Shown piece by piece: positions 17,992 through 26,279 of a stretch of 64,000 bases of DNA (positions are counted from its first letter, which is position 1; every line of letters starts with the position of its first letter). Source of the DNA: Thiopseudomonas acetoxidans (lineage in GTDB: Bacteria > Pseudomonadota > Gammaproteobacteria > Pseudomonadales > Pseudomonadaceae); assembly GCF_030362935.1 (NCBI RefSeq), contig NZ_JAUCDY010000004.1, positions 62,001 to 126,000 of the forward strand, written 5' to 3'. Under the pieces are notes generated by a model. That model saw nothing but the letters and a program-made list of their open reading frames with translations. It did not search any database and was not told the DNA's origin. The position numbers were made by a program, and so were the translations under genes.

Positions 17992-18498
17992 CTACTCCTT
18001 GGGCTTACTATGAATCCGCAGCCCAGTTTTCTTAAGAATTTTACTACTAACCAGCATCGTATCAGCGCGGCAATGCTTGCCTAAATGATCGCGAATAAGT
18101 TTGCGCTCATGTTCAATTTGTTCAGCGTTGGTACCATGCACCATAGCAAAAAGGTTGTAATTCCAGTTTTCACGCCGGGGTCGGCGGTAACAATGGCTGA
18201 CAAAATGGAAGTTGCCCACTTCTTGACCGAGGCGATCAATCTCTGCTTCGTCCACTTCCCAAACCGTCATACCGTTAAAGGTGTAACCCAAACGATAGTG
18301 GTTGGGTACGGCAGCGATGCGGCGAATAGCGCCGCTGGCTTGTAGGCGCTGCAATAAGGCTAGGGTGTCATCCACCTCAAGCTGCATACGTTCAGCTAAC
18401 CACGCCCAAGGATCGGCAACCAATGGCATGCCGGCTTCGGTCAGGGCGATTAAGCGTTGCGCTAATTGCTGATCAGAGGGGGAAATGCAATCCGACAT
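17992..18498 (-). CDS. nirH: Siroheme decarboxylase subunit NirH
   Basis: 168 residues of the Lrp/AsnC-like fold. The N-terminal winged helix is followed by an RAM-like domain containing HFVSHCYRRPRRENWNYNLF, the conserved heme-binding/catalytic segment of this family. NirD, L, G and H together decarboxylate siroheme to 12,18-didecarboxysiroheme. Although related to regulators, these proteins are enzymes here. Its 5' end overlaps nirG by 26 bases. Confidence 0.9.
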   Translation of the reverse strand: MSDCISPSDQQLAQRLIALTEAGMPLVADPWAWLAERMQLEVDDTLALLQRLQASGAIRRIAAVPNHYRLGYTFNGMTVWEVDEAEIDRLGQEVGNFHFVSHCYRRPRRENWNYNLFAMVHGTNAEQIEHERKLIRDHLGKHCRADTMLVSSKILKKTGLRIHSKPKE

Positions 18499-18925
18499 GA
18501 TAGGTTTTCTCTTTGGGTAGGTTGAGTACGGTCAGGCCGGTCAGCTGTTCGATGTGCTCTATGGTCTCGGTGATGCCCTCTGGCGTTGCGGTCGCCAGCA
18601 CAAACCACATGTTGTAGTCATGCTCACGCTGATAGTTATGGGCGACGGCGGGAATGTTGTTGAGTTGTTCAGTGACCGTATCAAATTGCTCTTCGGGTAC
18701 GCGCATTGCCGCAAGGGTAAAAGCACCGCCAAGCTGTTCAATATCAAACATGGGACCAAAGCGGGTTAGAGTGCCGTCATCCAGCAGCTCTTGCAGACGT
18801 TGGCGGATGCGTTCTTCGCTGGCTTCTAGTTCGACACTTAGTGCCTGCCAAGGATGGCGCACTAAAGGCAGACCATGTTGCATGCGATTAAGTAAGCGGC
18901 GATCAAATTCATCTAATTCAACCAT
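18473..18925 (-). CDS. nirG: Siroheme decarboxylase subunit NirG
   Basis: 150 residues, AsnC-like. It begins MVELDEFDRRLLNRMQHGLP and carries the NYQREHDYNMWFVLAT segment, the counterpart of the REHEYNLWFVLT stretch in NirD. With the other three subunits it decarboxylates siroheme. NirG and NirD share this EH(D/E)YN-WFVL pattern, whereas NirH and NirL share CYRRPRR-NWNYNLF, so the four form two pairs that could make two different subunit types. It overlaps nirL by eight bases. Confidence 0.9.
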   Translation of the reverse strand: MVELDEFDRRLLNRMQHGLPLVRHPWQALSVELEASEERIRQRLQELLDDGTLTRFGPMFDIEQLGGAFTLAAMRVPEEQFDTVTEQLNNIPAVAHNYQREHDYNMWFVLATATPEGITETIEHIEQLTGLTVLNLPKEKTYHVGLHFPL

Positions 18926-19421
18926 GGTTAACCTCGGGCATCGTGTAGCGCGCGCCGCGTTGTTTAAAGGCGCGTGTGCTGAACAGTAAATGGTGTGGGC
19001 GTTCAGTTAAATCAAACTGTCGTAACAGCTGGTACACATGCTCGGTAACGGCTTCACGACAGCGGCCATGCACCATGCAAAATAAATTGTAATTCCAATT
19101 ATCGCGTCGTGGTCGTCTGTAACACAGGTTCACTCCGGGGGCTTGTGCGAGCTGAGCGCCTATTTCGTCAACCTGTCCATCAGCAACATCCAGTACCAGC
19201 ATGCAGTTAGCGTTAATACCCAGTGCTCGGTGTTTGACCACTATGCCGAAACGACGAAACAAGCCTTGCTCTTGCCAGTCTTTCACCTTGGCAATTACCT
19301 GCGCTTCGCTGACCTGAACCTGTTCGGCCAGTGCTTGGTATGGGCGAGAGACCAAAGGCAGTCCTTGTTCCAGCAGTGCCAGTAGTTGTTGCGCTTGGCT
19401 GGCGGATAATGCTTGTGTCAT
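18918..19421 (-). CDS. nirL: Siroheme decarboxylase subunit NirL
   Basis: 167 residues, AsnC-like. The key segment NLCYRRPRRDNWNYNLFCMV matches NirH closely. It starts four bases inside the end of nirD (ATGA-type overlap), so translation is coupled. Separate NirD, L, G and H genes, not the fused NirDL found in some bacteria, match the Pseudomonas arrangement. Confidence 0.9.
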   Translation of the reverse strand: MTQALSASQAQQLLALLEQGLPLVSRPYQALAEQVQVSEAQVIAKVKDWQEQGLFRRFGIVVKHRALGINANCMLVLDVADGQVDEIGAQLAQAPGVNLCYRRPRRDNWNYNLFCMVHGRCREAVTEHVYQLLRQFDLTERPHHLLFSTRAFKQRGARYTMPEVNHG

Positions 19422-19882
19422 AGCGGCACCTGCGAATTACTAAACAAGGAAAAACCCAAGTCGATGCGGTAGGGCGTGAGCATGGGTAAATCCAGTGGAG
19501 CCAAACCAGTGTCATGCTCGATGCGCTGTAAAATTACATCCAGATGGTCGCGACTAGGTCCGGTAAGGACAAACCATAGGTTGTATTCATGTTCACGCAG
19601 GTAGTTGTGATTCACTTCTGGCAGCTGGTTGATGTACTCAGCGACGCTTTCTATGCGTGGCTCGGGGACGGCTAAGGCGACTAATGAACTGGCACCCGCT
19701 TTGCTGTGTTCAATGACGGGACCAACGCGGGATAAAGCGCCTAGTTGTTGCAGTTGTTCTAAGCGCAACAAGATATCGGCTTCACTGCAGTTGAGCGCAT
19801 TAGCCATGGCTTGATAGGGGGTGGCACAAATAGGTACGCCATGCTGGAAACGATCCAGCAGGCGTTGAGTGAGTTCGTCCAT
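19418..19882 (-). CDS. nirD: Siroheme decarboxylase subunit NirD
   Basis: 154 residues, AsnC-like: N-terminal helix-turn-helix (MDELTQRLLDRFQHGVPICA) and C-terminal domain with NYLREHEYNLWFVLTGPSRD. It begins nine bases past the nirF stop and overlaps nirL by four bases. It works as part of the NirDLGH siroheme decarboxylase in the cytoplasm. Confidence 0.9.
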   Translation of the reverse strand: MDELTQRLLDRFQHGVPICATPYQAMANALNCSEADILLRLEQLQQLGALSRVGPVIEHSKAGASSLVALAVPEPRIESVAEYINQLPEVNHNYLREHEYNLWFVLTGPSRDHLDVILQRIEHDTGLAPLDLPMLTPYRIDLGFSLFSNSQVPL

Positions 19883-19891
19883 GTTTAACCC

Positions 19892-21088
19892 TTAGAGGCC
19901 AATACGATGGGCTCGGTTAGTAAAGAAAATGCCGCTAGGGTTGTCGGCTTCGAGGGTGTAAAGATGTTCCAATGTCTGGGTATCCCAGACCTGCACCTCG
20001 TTGCGATCGCGCACAGAAATCCAGATATGTTCGCCGCGTGGAGTAAACTCCATATGCAGCACGCCTGGACCCGGCTCAATGGTTTTGATGACTTCTTTAG
20101 TTTGGCTGTCAATCACCTGCACGTACTGGTTGTCGGGGTAAGCAAAGTTAACCCAAATCTGTCGTGCATCAGGTCGTGCCATTACAAATACAGGCTGCCC
20201 AACCATCTCAATCGCTTTGCTTTGTTGCCAGGTTTGCGTATCAATCACCAAAACTTGGTGATGACCCACGCCAGGGACAAAGGCTTGGTTGTCTGCAACG
20301 GTCCAGCCCTCTAGGTGAGGCATTTTATACACAGGTAGTGGCACATTCCCCTTGCCGTAGCCGTCTAAAATACGCGTTACGCCCTGCTCTGGATTCCATA
20401 AATCCAGCATCGCTAGACCGTCTTCGCCAAACAAGCCAGCAATGTAGTAGCGCCCTTCAGGCGTGAGCATAGAGTCGTAGGGTTGCTTGCCAATATCGGT
20501 AAAGCGGGAAACGGTTGGTGCGTCAGCAGCGCTATCGCTAAAGTCGATAATCCAGATTTCTCCGGTATCAAATAGGCTGACTAAAAATTTTTGTCCGGGA
20601 GCATCAACCATGCCGACCACGCGCGAGTTTTTGCTGCCATCGGCAAGAGCCGTCGCTGGAATATCAGCCACCAGTTCTAGGGTGTCAGCTGTAAATATTT
20701 TAACGCCGCCGGGCTCATAGTTGCCCACCGCGATGAGGCGACCGTCTTGGCTTATAGCACCGCCAATACTGTTACCGCCTTGAATAATGCGCTTATCAAT
20801 ACGCTGTTTAAGCAGGTCCACTTTGGTCAAGCCGCCATCACGGCCAAAGACATAGGCGTAGCGTTCATCGCGTGAAAAAACGACCGAGGCGTGTGATAAA
20901 TCACCTAAACCTTCGACGCGAGCAATGGCTTGGTTGTTGGTGTGTTCAACAATAAGAACATTACCGGCAGCGCGCTCAATAACTACGCCCAAATCTCCAG
21001 TACCGCGCGGTTCTTCTTGCACACTTATTAAACTGCAGGCGCTAAGCGCCAGCGCAAATAAAGGAGTAATACACAGGCGTTTTCTCAT
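19892..21088 (-). CDS. nirF: Heme d1 biosynthesis lipoprotein NirF
   Basis: 398 residues. A lipoprotein signal with lipobox LSAC (Cys18) anchors it in the periplasm, and a beta-propeller related to NirN and NirS fills the rest, without a c-heme motif. NirF acts late in heme d1 formation, before NirN, and binds heme d1 precursors. It overlaps the end of nirC by four bases (21085-21088), consistent with one operon. Confidence 0.92.
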   Translation of the reverse strand: MRKRLCITPLFALALSACSLISVQEEPRGTGDLGVVIERAAGNVLIVEHTNNQAIARVEGLGDLSHASVVFSRDERYAYVFGRDGGLTKVDLLKQRIDKRIIQGGNSIGGAISQDGRLIAVGNYEPGGVKIFTADTLELVADIPATALADGSKNSRVVGMVDAPGQKFLVSLFDTGEIWIIDFSDSAADAPTVSRFTDIGKQPYDSMLTPEGRYYIAGLFGEDGLAMLDLWNPEQGVTRILDGYGKGNVPLPVYKMPHLEGWTVADNQAFVPGVGHHQVLVIDTQTWQQSKAIEMVGQPVFVMARPDARQIWVNFAYPDNQYVQVIDSQTKEVIKTIEPGPGVLHMEFTPRGEHIWISVRDRNEVQVWDTQTLEHLYTLEADNPSGIFFTNRAHRIGL

Positions 21089-21423
21089 GGTGAAACTCCC
21101 TGTAAAAGCTGGTCAATCAACCATGTGGCTTCTTGGTCGGTGAGTAAGGCGGCCCAAGGTGGCATCGCTGTGCCGGGACGGCCATGAATGATGGTGGCCA
21201 CTAAACCTTCTTTAGGTTTGTCGGCAATATCATCAGGAGTGAGTGCTGGGCCTAAACCGCCCTTCATGCGCAGACCGTGGCAGGACCCGCAGTCTTGAAT
21301 AAGGAGATGTTTTAATGTGGCTTGTCGTTCTGCAGAAATGGATTCTGCATGACTGGTAAGTGGAAAAAGGAAGGACGCCACGAGGAAAATAATAGCGCAC
21401 TTGCGTTTGCTTAAGTACCGCAT
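21085..21423 (-). CDS. nirC: Periplasmic cytochrome c NirC
   Basis: 112 residues. A signal peptide (cleavage near SHAES) precedes a single c-heme site CGSCH at residues 45-49. A methionine in GTAMPPW is the likely axial ligand. NirC is an electron donor or acceptor in NirS maturation and can feed NirS. AAGGAG lies upstream of the start. It stands between nirM and nirF, as in P. aeruginosa. Confidence 0.92.
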   Translation of the reverse strand: MRYLSKRKCAIIFLVASFLFPLTSHAESISAERQATLKHLLIQDCGSCHGLRMKGGLGPALTPDDIADKPKEGLVATIIHGRPGTAMPPWAALLTDQEATWLIDQLLQGVSP

Positions 21424-21440
21424 GACGTCTCCTTAGCAGA

Positions 21441-21755
21441 CTATTTGTGTGAGAGAACCCACTCAGCAAGAATAGTTGCTTCTTCTTCAGTAACAGCGTT
21501 TGGTGGCATTGGAATAGGGCCGTATACACCGGTGCTACCGCTGATGATGTTCTGTGCAACAGTTGCAACATCATCGCCACGCTTTTCTGCAACTTCTTGG
21601 TAAGAAGGGCCAACCAGTTTTCTGTCAGCAGCATGACAAGCAACACATGCTTTTGCAGAAAAAAGTGCTTCTGCAGCAGCGTTATCAACAGCTACTGCGG
21701 TCTGGAAAGAGGCAAGAGCTGCTACGGAAAACAAAGGAATTAATAGTTTTTTCAT
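21441..21755 (-). CDS. nirM: Cytochrome c-551
   Basis: 104 residues from the second of two adjacent ATG codons; the first, 21758, sits too near the GAGG site. A signal peptide ending AVAVD is followed by CVACH (Cys37, Cys40, His41) and the methionine ligand Met83 in GPIPMPPN, hallmarks of Pseudomonas cytochrome c-551. It is the main electron donor to NirS. A hairpin lies between it and nirS. Confidence 0.94.
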   Translation of the reverse strand: MKKLLIPLFSVAALASFQTAVAVDNAAAEALFSAKACVACHAADRKLVGPSYQEVAEKRGDDVATVAQNIISGSTGVYGPIPMPPNAVTEEEATILAEWVLSHK

Positions 21756-21777
21756 CATATATCCTCAAAGCTATTAT

Positions 21778-21805
21778 AGTTGCGGACTCAAAGGAGCCCG
21801 CAACT
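21778..21805 (-). other. Hairpin between nirS and nirM
   Basis: AGTTGCGG and CCGCAACT (8-bp stem) with GCTC/GAGT pairs further in lie between the nirS stop and the nirM ATG. No U-run follows, so it is more likely an RNA-protecting or processing hairpin that lets nirS exceed the downstream genes than a full terminator. Confidence 0.5.
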
Positions 21806-21814
21806 GTAGTTTAC

Positions 21815-23536
21815 TTAGTAAACGTCGTGTTGTGTATTGTTTACGTTAAATTTACCCGTTGGTGTAATCAAACGCTTATCTTTGATCACTTTTTTCAGTT
21901 TTAAGGTTTTGTCATCCACAACTACGATTGCGGAAACTTCATCCTGCTGGCTCCAGATAGAGAACCAAACTTCATCACCGGCCTCGTTGTACTCGGGCTG
22001 TAGCACGCGCTGTACGCCACCATCAATATTAGCCCACTCGGCAATTGGCAAAACTTTGTAGCCGGCAGCGAGGTTGTTGATATCAAATACAGCGGCTGTT
22101 TGGCTGATTTTGGCATCAGGGTTAAAGGTAGTGTCTAAGTACAGGTTGGTTGATTTTGGGTGAGTCTTGATAAACAAAGAACCACCGCCTTGACCTTTCA
22201 GCGTTTGCACTACTTTCCAAGCATGCTGTGGATGGCCCACAGGATCGGTGCCTATCAGGCTGATGGTTTCATCACCTAGGTGGCTGGTCGCCCACACAGG
22301 ACCGAACTCAGGGTGGACAAAGTTTGCGCCACGACCTGGGTGAGGAATCTTGCCCACATCAATCAGAGCAGCCAGATTACGCTCTTTAGAGTCAATCACG
22401 GCAATTTGGTTAGACTCGTTCGCTGCCGTCATAAAGTAGCGGTGAGAACTATCCCAACCCCCATCGTGCAGGAACAGGTTGGCACCAATACTGGTCACTG
22501 TCAGGTTCTCAATGTCTTCGTAATTCACCAGCAAAATACGGCCAGTTTCTTTTACGTTAACAATGAACTCCGGGTGCTCGTGTGAGGCAATGATCGCAGC
22601 TACTCGGGGCTCTGGGTGATATTCTTGAGTGGTTACAGTCATGCCGCGCGTGGAGACAATCTGTAATGGCTCAAGGGTTTCACCGTCCATGATGGTGTAC
22701 TGGGGTGGCCAGTATGCGCCAGCAATAGCGTACTTATCTTCGTAACCTGCGAATTTGGAGGTTTCTACAGAGCGTGCTTCGATACCCACTTTAATGGTGG
22801 CAACGATGCTTGGACTCTTCATCCATAGGTCAATCATGTCGATACGGGCATCACGGCCAATAACGAACATGTATCGGCCTGAGGCTGACATACGAGAAAT
22901 ATGCACGGCATAGCCTGTCTCAATGGTTTTAACAATTTTTTTGGTGTCACCATCGATAAGTGCAATTTTACCATCGTCGCGCAGTGTTACTGAGAACAGG
23001 TTCGGTAGGTTGAGCTTGTTCATCTGCTTCTTAGGACGCTTCTCTGGCGGAACAATGATCTTCCAAGAATTCTTCATTTCCGGCATGCCCCACTCAGGTG
23101 GAGTAGGCGGTGTATGCTGAATATAATTGGCCATGAGCGTGATTTGCTCATTGGTTAGCTCACCAGAAGTACCCCAGTTAGGCATACCAGCCGGTGAGCC
23201 GTAGGTGATCAGCGCCTCAAGGTACTGTTGACCCCGGGCTTGCGTAATGTCGGGTGTTAATGGTTTACCTGTAGCGCCTTTACGTAGCACGCCGTGACAA
23301 CCAGCACAGCGCTGGAAGTAGATTTCACGTGCACGCTCAAATTCAGCGTCAGATAGGTTGGGTGCGCCAGCGGTACGGATGATCTTACCGTCGCTGATCT
23401 CTGTGATTGCAGCGGATTGATAGGCCGCTTGCGGATCGTCAACTTTGGTTTGTGCATGGGCACTGGCAACTGCAAGGCTTAGTACTGAAGCGATAGCGAG
23501 AAGGCTAGTGCGTGCTGCGGTCGTTCTCATTGTCAT
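21815..23536 (-). CDS. nirS: Cytochrome cd1 nitrite reductase
   Basis: 573 residues, the usual length. It reduces nitrite to nitric oxide in the periplasm as a homodimer with one heme c and one heme d1 per subunit. A signal peptide ends near ASAHAQ. The heme c site CAGCH is at residues 77-81, followed by an eight-bladed d1 propeller. The segment HISRMSASGRYMFVIGRDAR and the ending PTGKFNVNNTQHDVY are family landmarks. AAAAGGAG precedes ATG 23536. It is first in the leftward nirSMCFDLGHJN operon, with a promoter about 145 bases upstream. Confidence 0.97.
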   Translation of the reverse strand: MTMRTTAARTSLLAIASVLSLAVASAHAQTKVDDPQAAYQSAAITEISDGKIIRTAGAPNLSDAEFERAREIYFQRCAGCHGVLRKGATGKPLTPDITQARGQQYLEALITYGSPAGMPNWGTSGELTNEQITLMANYIQHTPPTPPEWGMPEMKNSWKIIVPPEKRPKKQMNKLNLPNLFSVTLRDDGKIALIDGDTKKIVKTIETGYAVHISRMSASGRYMFVIGRDARIDMIDLWMKSPSIVATIKVGIEARSVETSKFAGYEDKYAIAGAYWPPQYTIMDGETLEPLQIVSTRGMTVTTQEYHPEPRVAAIIASHEHPEFIVNVKETGRILLVNYEDIENLTVTSIGANLFLHDGGWDSSHRYFMTAANESNQIAVIDSKERNLAALIDVGKIPHPGRGANFVHPEFGPVWATSHLGDETISLIGTDPVGHPQHAWKVVQTLKGQGGGSLFIKTHPKSTNLYLDTTFNPDAKISQTAAVFDINNLAAGYKVLPIAEWANIDGGVQRVLQPEYNEAGDEVWFSIWSQQDEVSAIVVVDDKTLKLKKVIKDKRLITPTGKFNVNNTQHDVY

Positions 23537-23682
23537 GCTTTGTCTCCTTTTGAGTTCTGCATGTTTTTAATTTTAACAGTGAATTTCAACAGAACTCTGC
23601 GAGTGGTGCGAAAATCTTATTGTTAGGGTAACTGTTCTTGTATGGGTGTTTTGTAGTTTGGGTAGCTTGCTAACCATGTTGA

Positions 23683-23695
23683 CAATAATGCTAAA
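23683..23695 (-). promoter_or_regulatory. Predicted nirS -10 element
   Basis: On the minus strand TAGCAT (23693-23688) lies where the -10 of a class II FNR-type promoter should be if the box at 23716-23729 is centred at -41.5. The implied start is near 23681, leaving a leader of about 145 bases before nirS. No good -35 is seen, as expected for an activator-dependent promoter. Confidence 0.5.
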
Positions 23696-23715
23696 GAAAG
23701 GCTAAACAATCACCC

Positions 23716-23729
23716 TTGATGGCAATCAA
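23716..23729. promoter_or_regulatory. Perfect FNR/ANR/DNR box between nirS and nirQ
   Basis: TTGAT-GGCA-ATCAA matches TTGATNNNNATCAA at all ten defined bases. As the only such box in the 274-base nirS-nirQ spacer it probably serves both directions: -10-like hexamers sit at the class II distance on each side (TAGCAT for nirS, TATAGA at 23753-23758 for nirQ). In Pseudomonas this motif is read by ANR (low oxygen) and DNR (NO), which the DNA alone cannot tell apart. Confidence 0.85.
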
Positions 23730-23752
23730 GTTAACTGCGCTCTTTAATTGTC

Positions 23753-23758
23753 TATAGA
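23753..23758 (+). promoter_or_regulatory. Predicted nirQ -10 element
   Basis: TATAGA lies 30 to 36 bases right of the centre of the FNR-type box, the right spacing for a class II promoter starting near 23764, about 47 bases before nirQ. Confidence 0.45.
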
Positions 23759-23810
23759 GTGACAAGGTAGTTAAGCTGTCTAAAACCCAGTCAAGCAGTA
23801 GGATATGGTT

Positions 23811-24620
23811 ATGCAAGAACAATCCAGCGCAATAATTGAAACAACTCCCTATTATCAAAATATAACCAACGAAGAAGAGATTTTCCGTCAAGCTTGGCAA
23901 CATCAGCTTCCGGTCTTAATTAAAGGACCTACAGGCTGCGGTAAAACGCGCTTTGTCCAGTACATGGCCCACGCTCTCAACTTACCCCTGTACACAGTTG
24001 CCTGTCATGACGACTTAAGTGCTACAGATTTGGTAGGCAGGCATTTAATAGGTGCCGACGGAACCTGGTGGCAGGATGGTCCATTGACACGAGCCGTACG
24101 TGAAGGCGGTATTTGTTATTTGGACGAGGTGGTGGAAGCACGGCAGGATACAACGGTAGTGCTGCACCCATTGGCGGATGACCGTCGCGAGCTCTTTATT
24201 GAGCGTACCGGCGAAAGTTTACGTGCTCCCGACAATTTTATGCTGGTGGTGTCGTATAACCCCGGGTATCAAAATCTGCTTAAGGGTATGAAACCTAGTA
24301 CCAGACAGCGCTTTGTAGCAATGCGCTTTGACTACCCTAGCTTTGAGCAAGAAGTCCATATTGTGGCCACCGAGGCCGGAGTCGATGAGAAACTAGCCGC
24401 TCAATTGGTGCGGTTAGGTCATGCGATTCGACGTCTCGAAAACCATGACTTGGAAGAGGTTGCCTCGACAAGGTTGTTAATTTTTACCGCGCGTATGATT
24501 AAAGCAGGCTTGCCTGTACGCCAAGCATGCATGGCCTGTTTGGCTGAGCCTCTAACCGATGACGCACAAACTGTTGCCGCACTCATGGATGTAGTCGATG
24601 TCCACTTTCACGTTGACTGA
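23811..24620 (+). CDS. nirQ: AAA+ ATPase NirQ (CbbQ/NirQ/NorQ family)
   Basis: 269 residues from ATG 23811. The frame extends to 23805, but the AGGA ribosome site fits the later ATG. Walker A GPTGCGKT is at residues 39-46; GGICYLDEVVEARQDTTV holds Walker B and the sensor region. NirQ-type MoxR-family ATPases with von Willebrand partners (NorD) activate nitrite and NO reductases, probably by inserting metal. No norD is in the window. It is divergent from nirS and its 3' end overlaps nirO by 23 bases. Confidence 0.93.
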   Translation: MQEQSSAIIETTPYYQNITNEEEIFRQAWQHQLPVLIKGPTGCGKTRFVQYMAHALNLPLYTVACHDDLSATDLVGRHLIGADGTWWQDGPLTRAVREGGICYLDEVVEARQDTTVVLHPLADDRRELFIERTGESLRAPDNFMLVVSYNPGYQNLLKGMKPSTRQRFVAMRFDYPSFEQEVHIVATEAGVDEKLAAQLVRLGHAIRRLENHDLEEVASTRLLIFTARMIKAGLPVRQACMACLAEPLTDDAQTVAALMDVVDVHFHVD

Positions 24621-25182
24621 ACAACCGAAACATAAGCTGCCGGGTGATTTGGCTATGTGGATTTTTATCCTAGCCGAATTGGCAGCTTTTACGTTATTCA
24701 TTCTTGCTTTCAGTATTACGCAACTACTTAAGCCTGAGATGTTTACGCTTGGGCGCGCACAGCTGGACAGCTCGACCGGCTTTGCGATGACCGCAGGTTT
24801 GTTGAGCTCTGGTTTTTTAGCAGCGTTGGCGGTTGAACGCGCGCGCAAAAACAAAGCACGGCAAGGCAGTCTGTTGCTGATAGCTGCTATTGCCAGCGGC
24901 ATGGTTTATGTTGTGCTGAAAATCAGCGAATACAGCCACTTGGCCAGTCTTGGTTTTGATCTTGAATACAATACGTTTTTCACTCTGTATTGGTTGACCA
25001 CGGCTTTTCACTTTCTGCATGTGCTATTAGGTCTAACAGTGCTGAGTTTTTTGAGCTGGCGCTGCTGGAAAAATGTCTATAACGCACAAGAACACGCAGG
25101 GATGGAGTCAGGAGTAATGTACTGGCATATGGTGGATCTAGTCTGGGTGATTATCTTCCCGCTGGTTTATTTATTGGGTTAA
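24598..25182 (+). CDS. nirO: Cytochrome c oxidase subunit III-like protein NirO (NorE-like)
   Basis: 194 residues with five hydrophobic segments. LPGDLAMWIFILAELAAF near the N-terminus and the C-terminal MYWHMVDLVWVIIFPLVYLL are typical of heme-copper oxidase subunit III. It belongs to the nirO/norE group, thought to help NO reductase or proton balance; precise role unproven. It overlaps nirQ by 23 bases and is followed four bases later by nirP, as in P. aeruginosa nirQOP. Confidence 0.85.
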   Translation: MSTFTLTEQPKHKLPGDLAMWIFILAELAAFTLFILAFSITQLLKPEMFTLGRAQLDSSTGFAMTAGLLSSGFLAALAVERARKNKARQGSLLLIAAIASGMVYVVLKISEYSHLASLGFDLEYNTFFTLYWLTTAFHFLHVLLGLTVLSFLSWRCWKNVYNAQEHAGMESGVMYWHMVDLVWVIIFPLVYLLG

Positions 25183-25186
25183 CGGC

Positions 25187-25462
25187 ATGAAGCAAAAAAG
25201 CAACGAAGTGGTTTTGTTGGTCTGCTGGGTCGTGCTCATGCTGGCCACTATGGCGACCGTATACTGGGGCGCACAACAAAGCACACTGGCGCTGCAATTG
25301 GCAGCAATTTTAGTCATCGCCGTTGTAAAATCCGGGGTGATTATTGATGGCTTTATGGAGTTGCGCCACGCGTCCGTGCGTTGGCGCATGATTATGTATG
25401 GCTGGCCTGTGGCGATGAGTGTGGTAATCGCTGTTACTTTGCTTGCTGCACAAGCCGGTTAA
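25187..25462 (+). CDS. nirP: NirP, cytochrome oxidase subunit IV-like membrane protein (NorF-like)
   Basis: 91 residues with three predicted membrane helices (about 8-28, 33-53 and 68-88) and DGFMELRHASVRWRM between the second and third. Small COX IV-type partners of NorE-like proteins have this form. The last 29 bases overlap the SCO gene on the other strand. Called from position and shape as much as sequence. Confidence 0.78.
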   Translation: MKQKSNEVVLLVCWVVLMLATMATVYWGAQQSTLALQLAAILVIAVVKSGVIIDGFMELRHASVRWRMIMYGWPVAMSVVIAVTLLAAQAG

Positions 25463-26078
25463 ATTGCTGCGCTACTTGTTCTATTTTGAACGGCGCTTGG
25501 ACAAAACCAAAGTGTTGTCCCGCCGGACTGATAATAGCTAAATTGCCGCTGTGATCGACCGTGTAACCGGGTTGATTGGTATCGCCGGGAATAAAGGGAA
25601 TACCCAGCGCGTTACTAAATTTTTGCACATCCGTCATATCTCCTGTAAACCCCTTAAAGTCTGGATGGAAAAAATTAAGATAAGCTCTGAGTTGCTGGGG
25701 CGTATCGCGATTAGGGTCGACGCTCACCATAATAAATTCAACCTGTTGCTGTGCTTGGGGTGTGAGCAAGCGGTGTATTTGTCGCATTTCAGCGAGGCTG
25801 GTTGGGCAAATATCTGGGCAATAGGTATAGCCGAAATAAACCAAATACCATTTATCTTTAAGCTCGGTTGTGACAATAGGCTCGTTGTTGCTGCTGTCAA
25901 AGCTTAGTGTGGGAATGTCTCTAGGTTTGGGCAAAGCGATGATGCCGGCAGCACGCAACTCTTCGTTGTGCTGATCAGGGCTGGGTGATTTGATGTTGGC
26001 GGCTGCGTAAATAATGATTAGTACCAACACCAAACTGGTGGTTGCGAGTAAAGCAAGCTGGATGGAGTTGCGCGACAT
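25434..26078 (-). CDS. SCO1/SenC/PrrC-family copper chaperone
   Basis: 214 residues. One N-terminal membrane helix (about 7-27) anchors a periplasmic thioredoxin-like domain with the copper site CPDIC (Cys87, Cys91) and distal His176 in VDHSG. SCO proteins deliver copper to the CuA centre of oxidases; NosZ here also has CuA, so a supporting role in N2O reductase maturation is possible. It converges on nirP with a 29-base overlap. Confidence 0.9.
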   Translation of the reverse strand: MSRNSIQLALLATTSLVLVLIIIYAAANIKSPSPDQHNEELRAAGIIALPKPRDIPTLSFDSSNNEPIVTTELKDKWYLVYFGYTYCPDICPTSLAEMRQIHRLLTPQAQQQVEFIMVSVDPNRDTPQQLRAYLNFFHPDFKGFTGDMTDVQKFSNALGIPFIPGDTNQPGYTVDHSGNLAIISPAGQHFGFVQAPFKIEQVAQQFNRLVQQAK

Positions 26079-26279
26079 TTGGAGATTCCTGACTGATAAA
26101 CGGTGACAAATACGTTATCACAGCAGGCTATGATTCCAATAGGCTGTGACTTTGGGCCGCTATCATACAGCCGCATGCGAACCCTAGCTGCTGCACCTGT
26201 GTTGAGCTAACGTGTAGAGTCTAAAGACGGCAAAACAAGAACCGTGTAAAATGCGCTTTTAATAGCAGGCTAACAGTAA

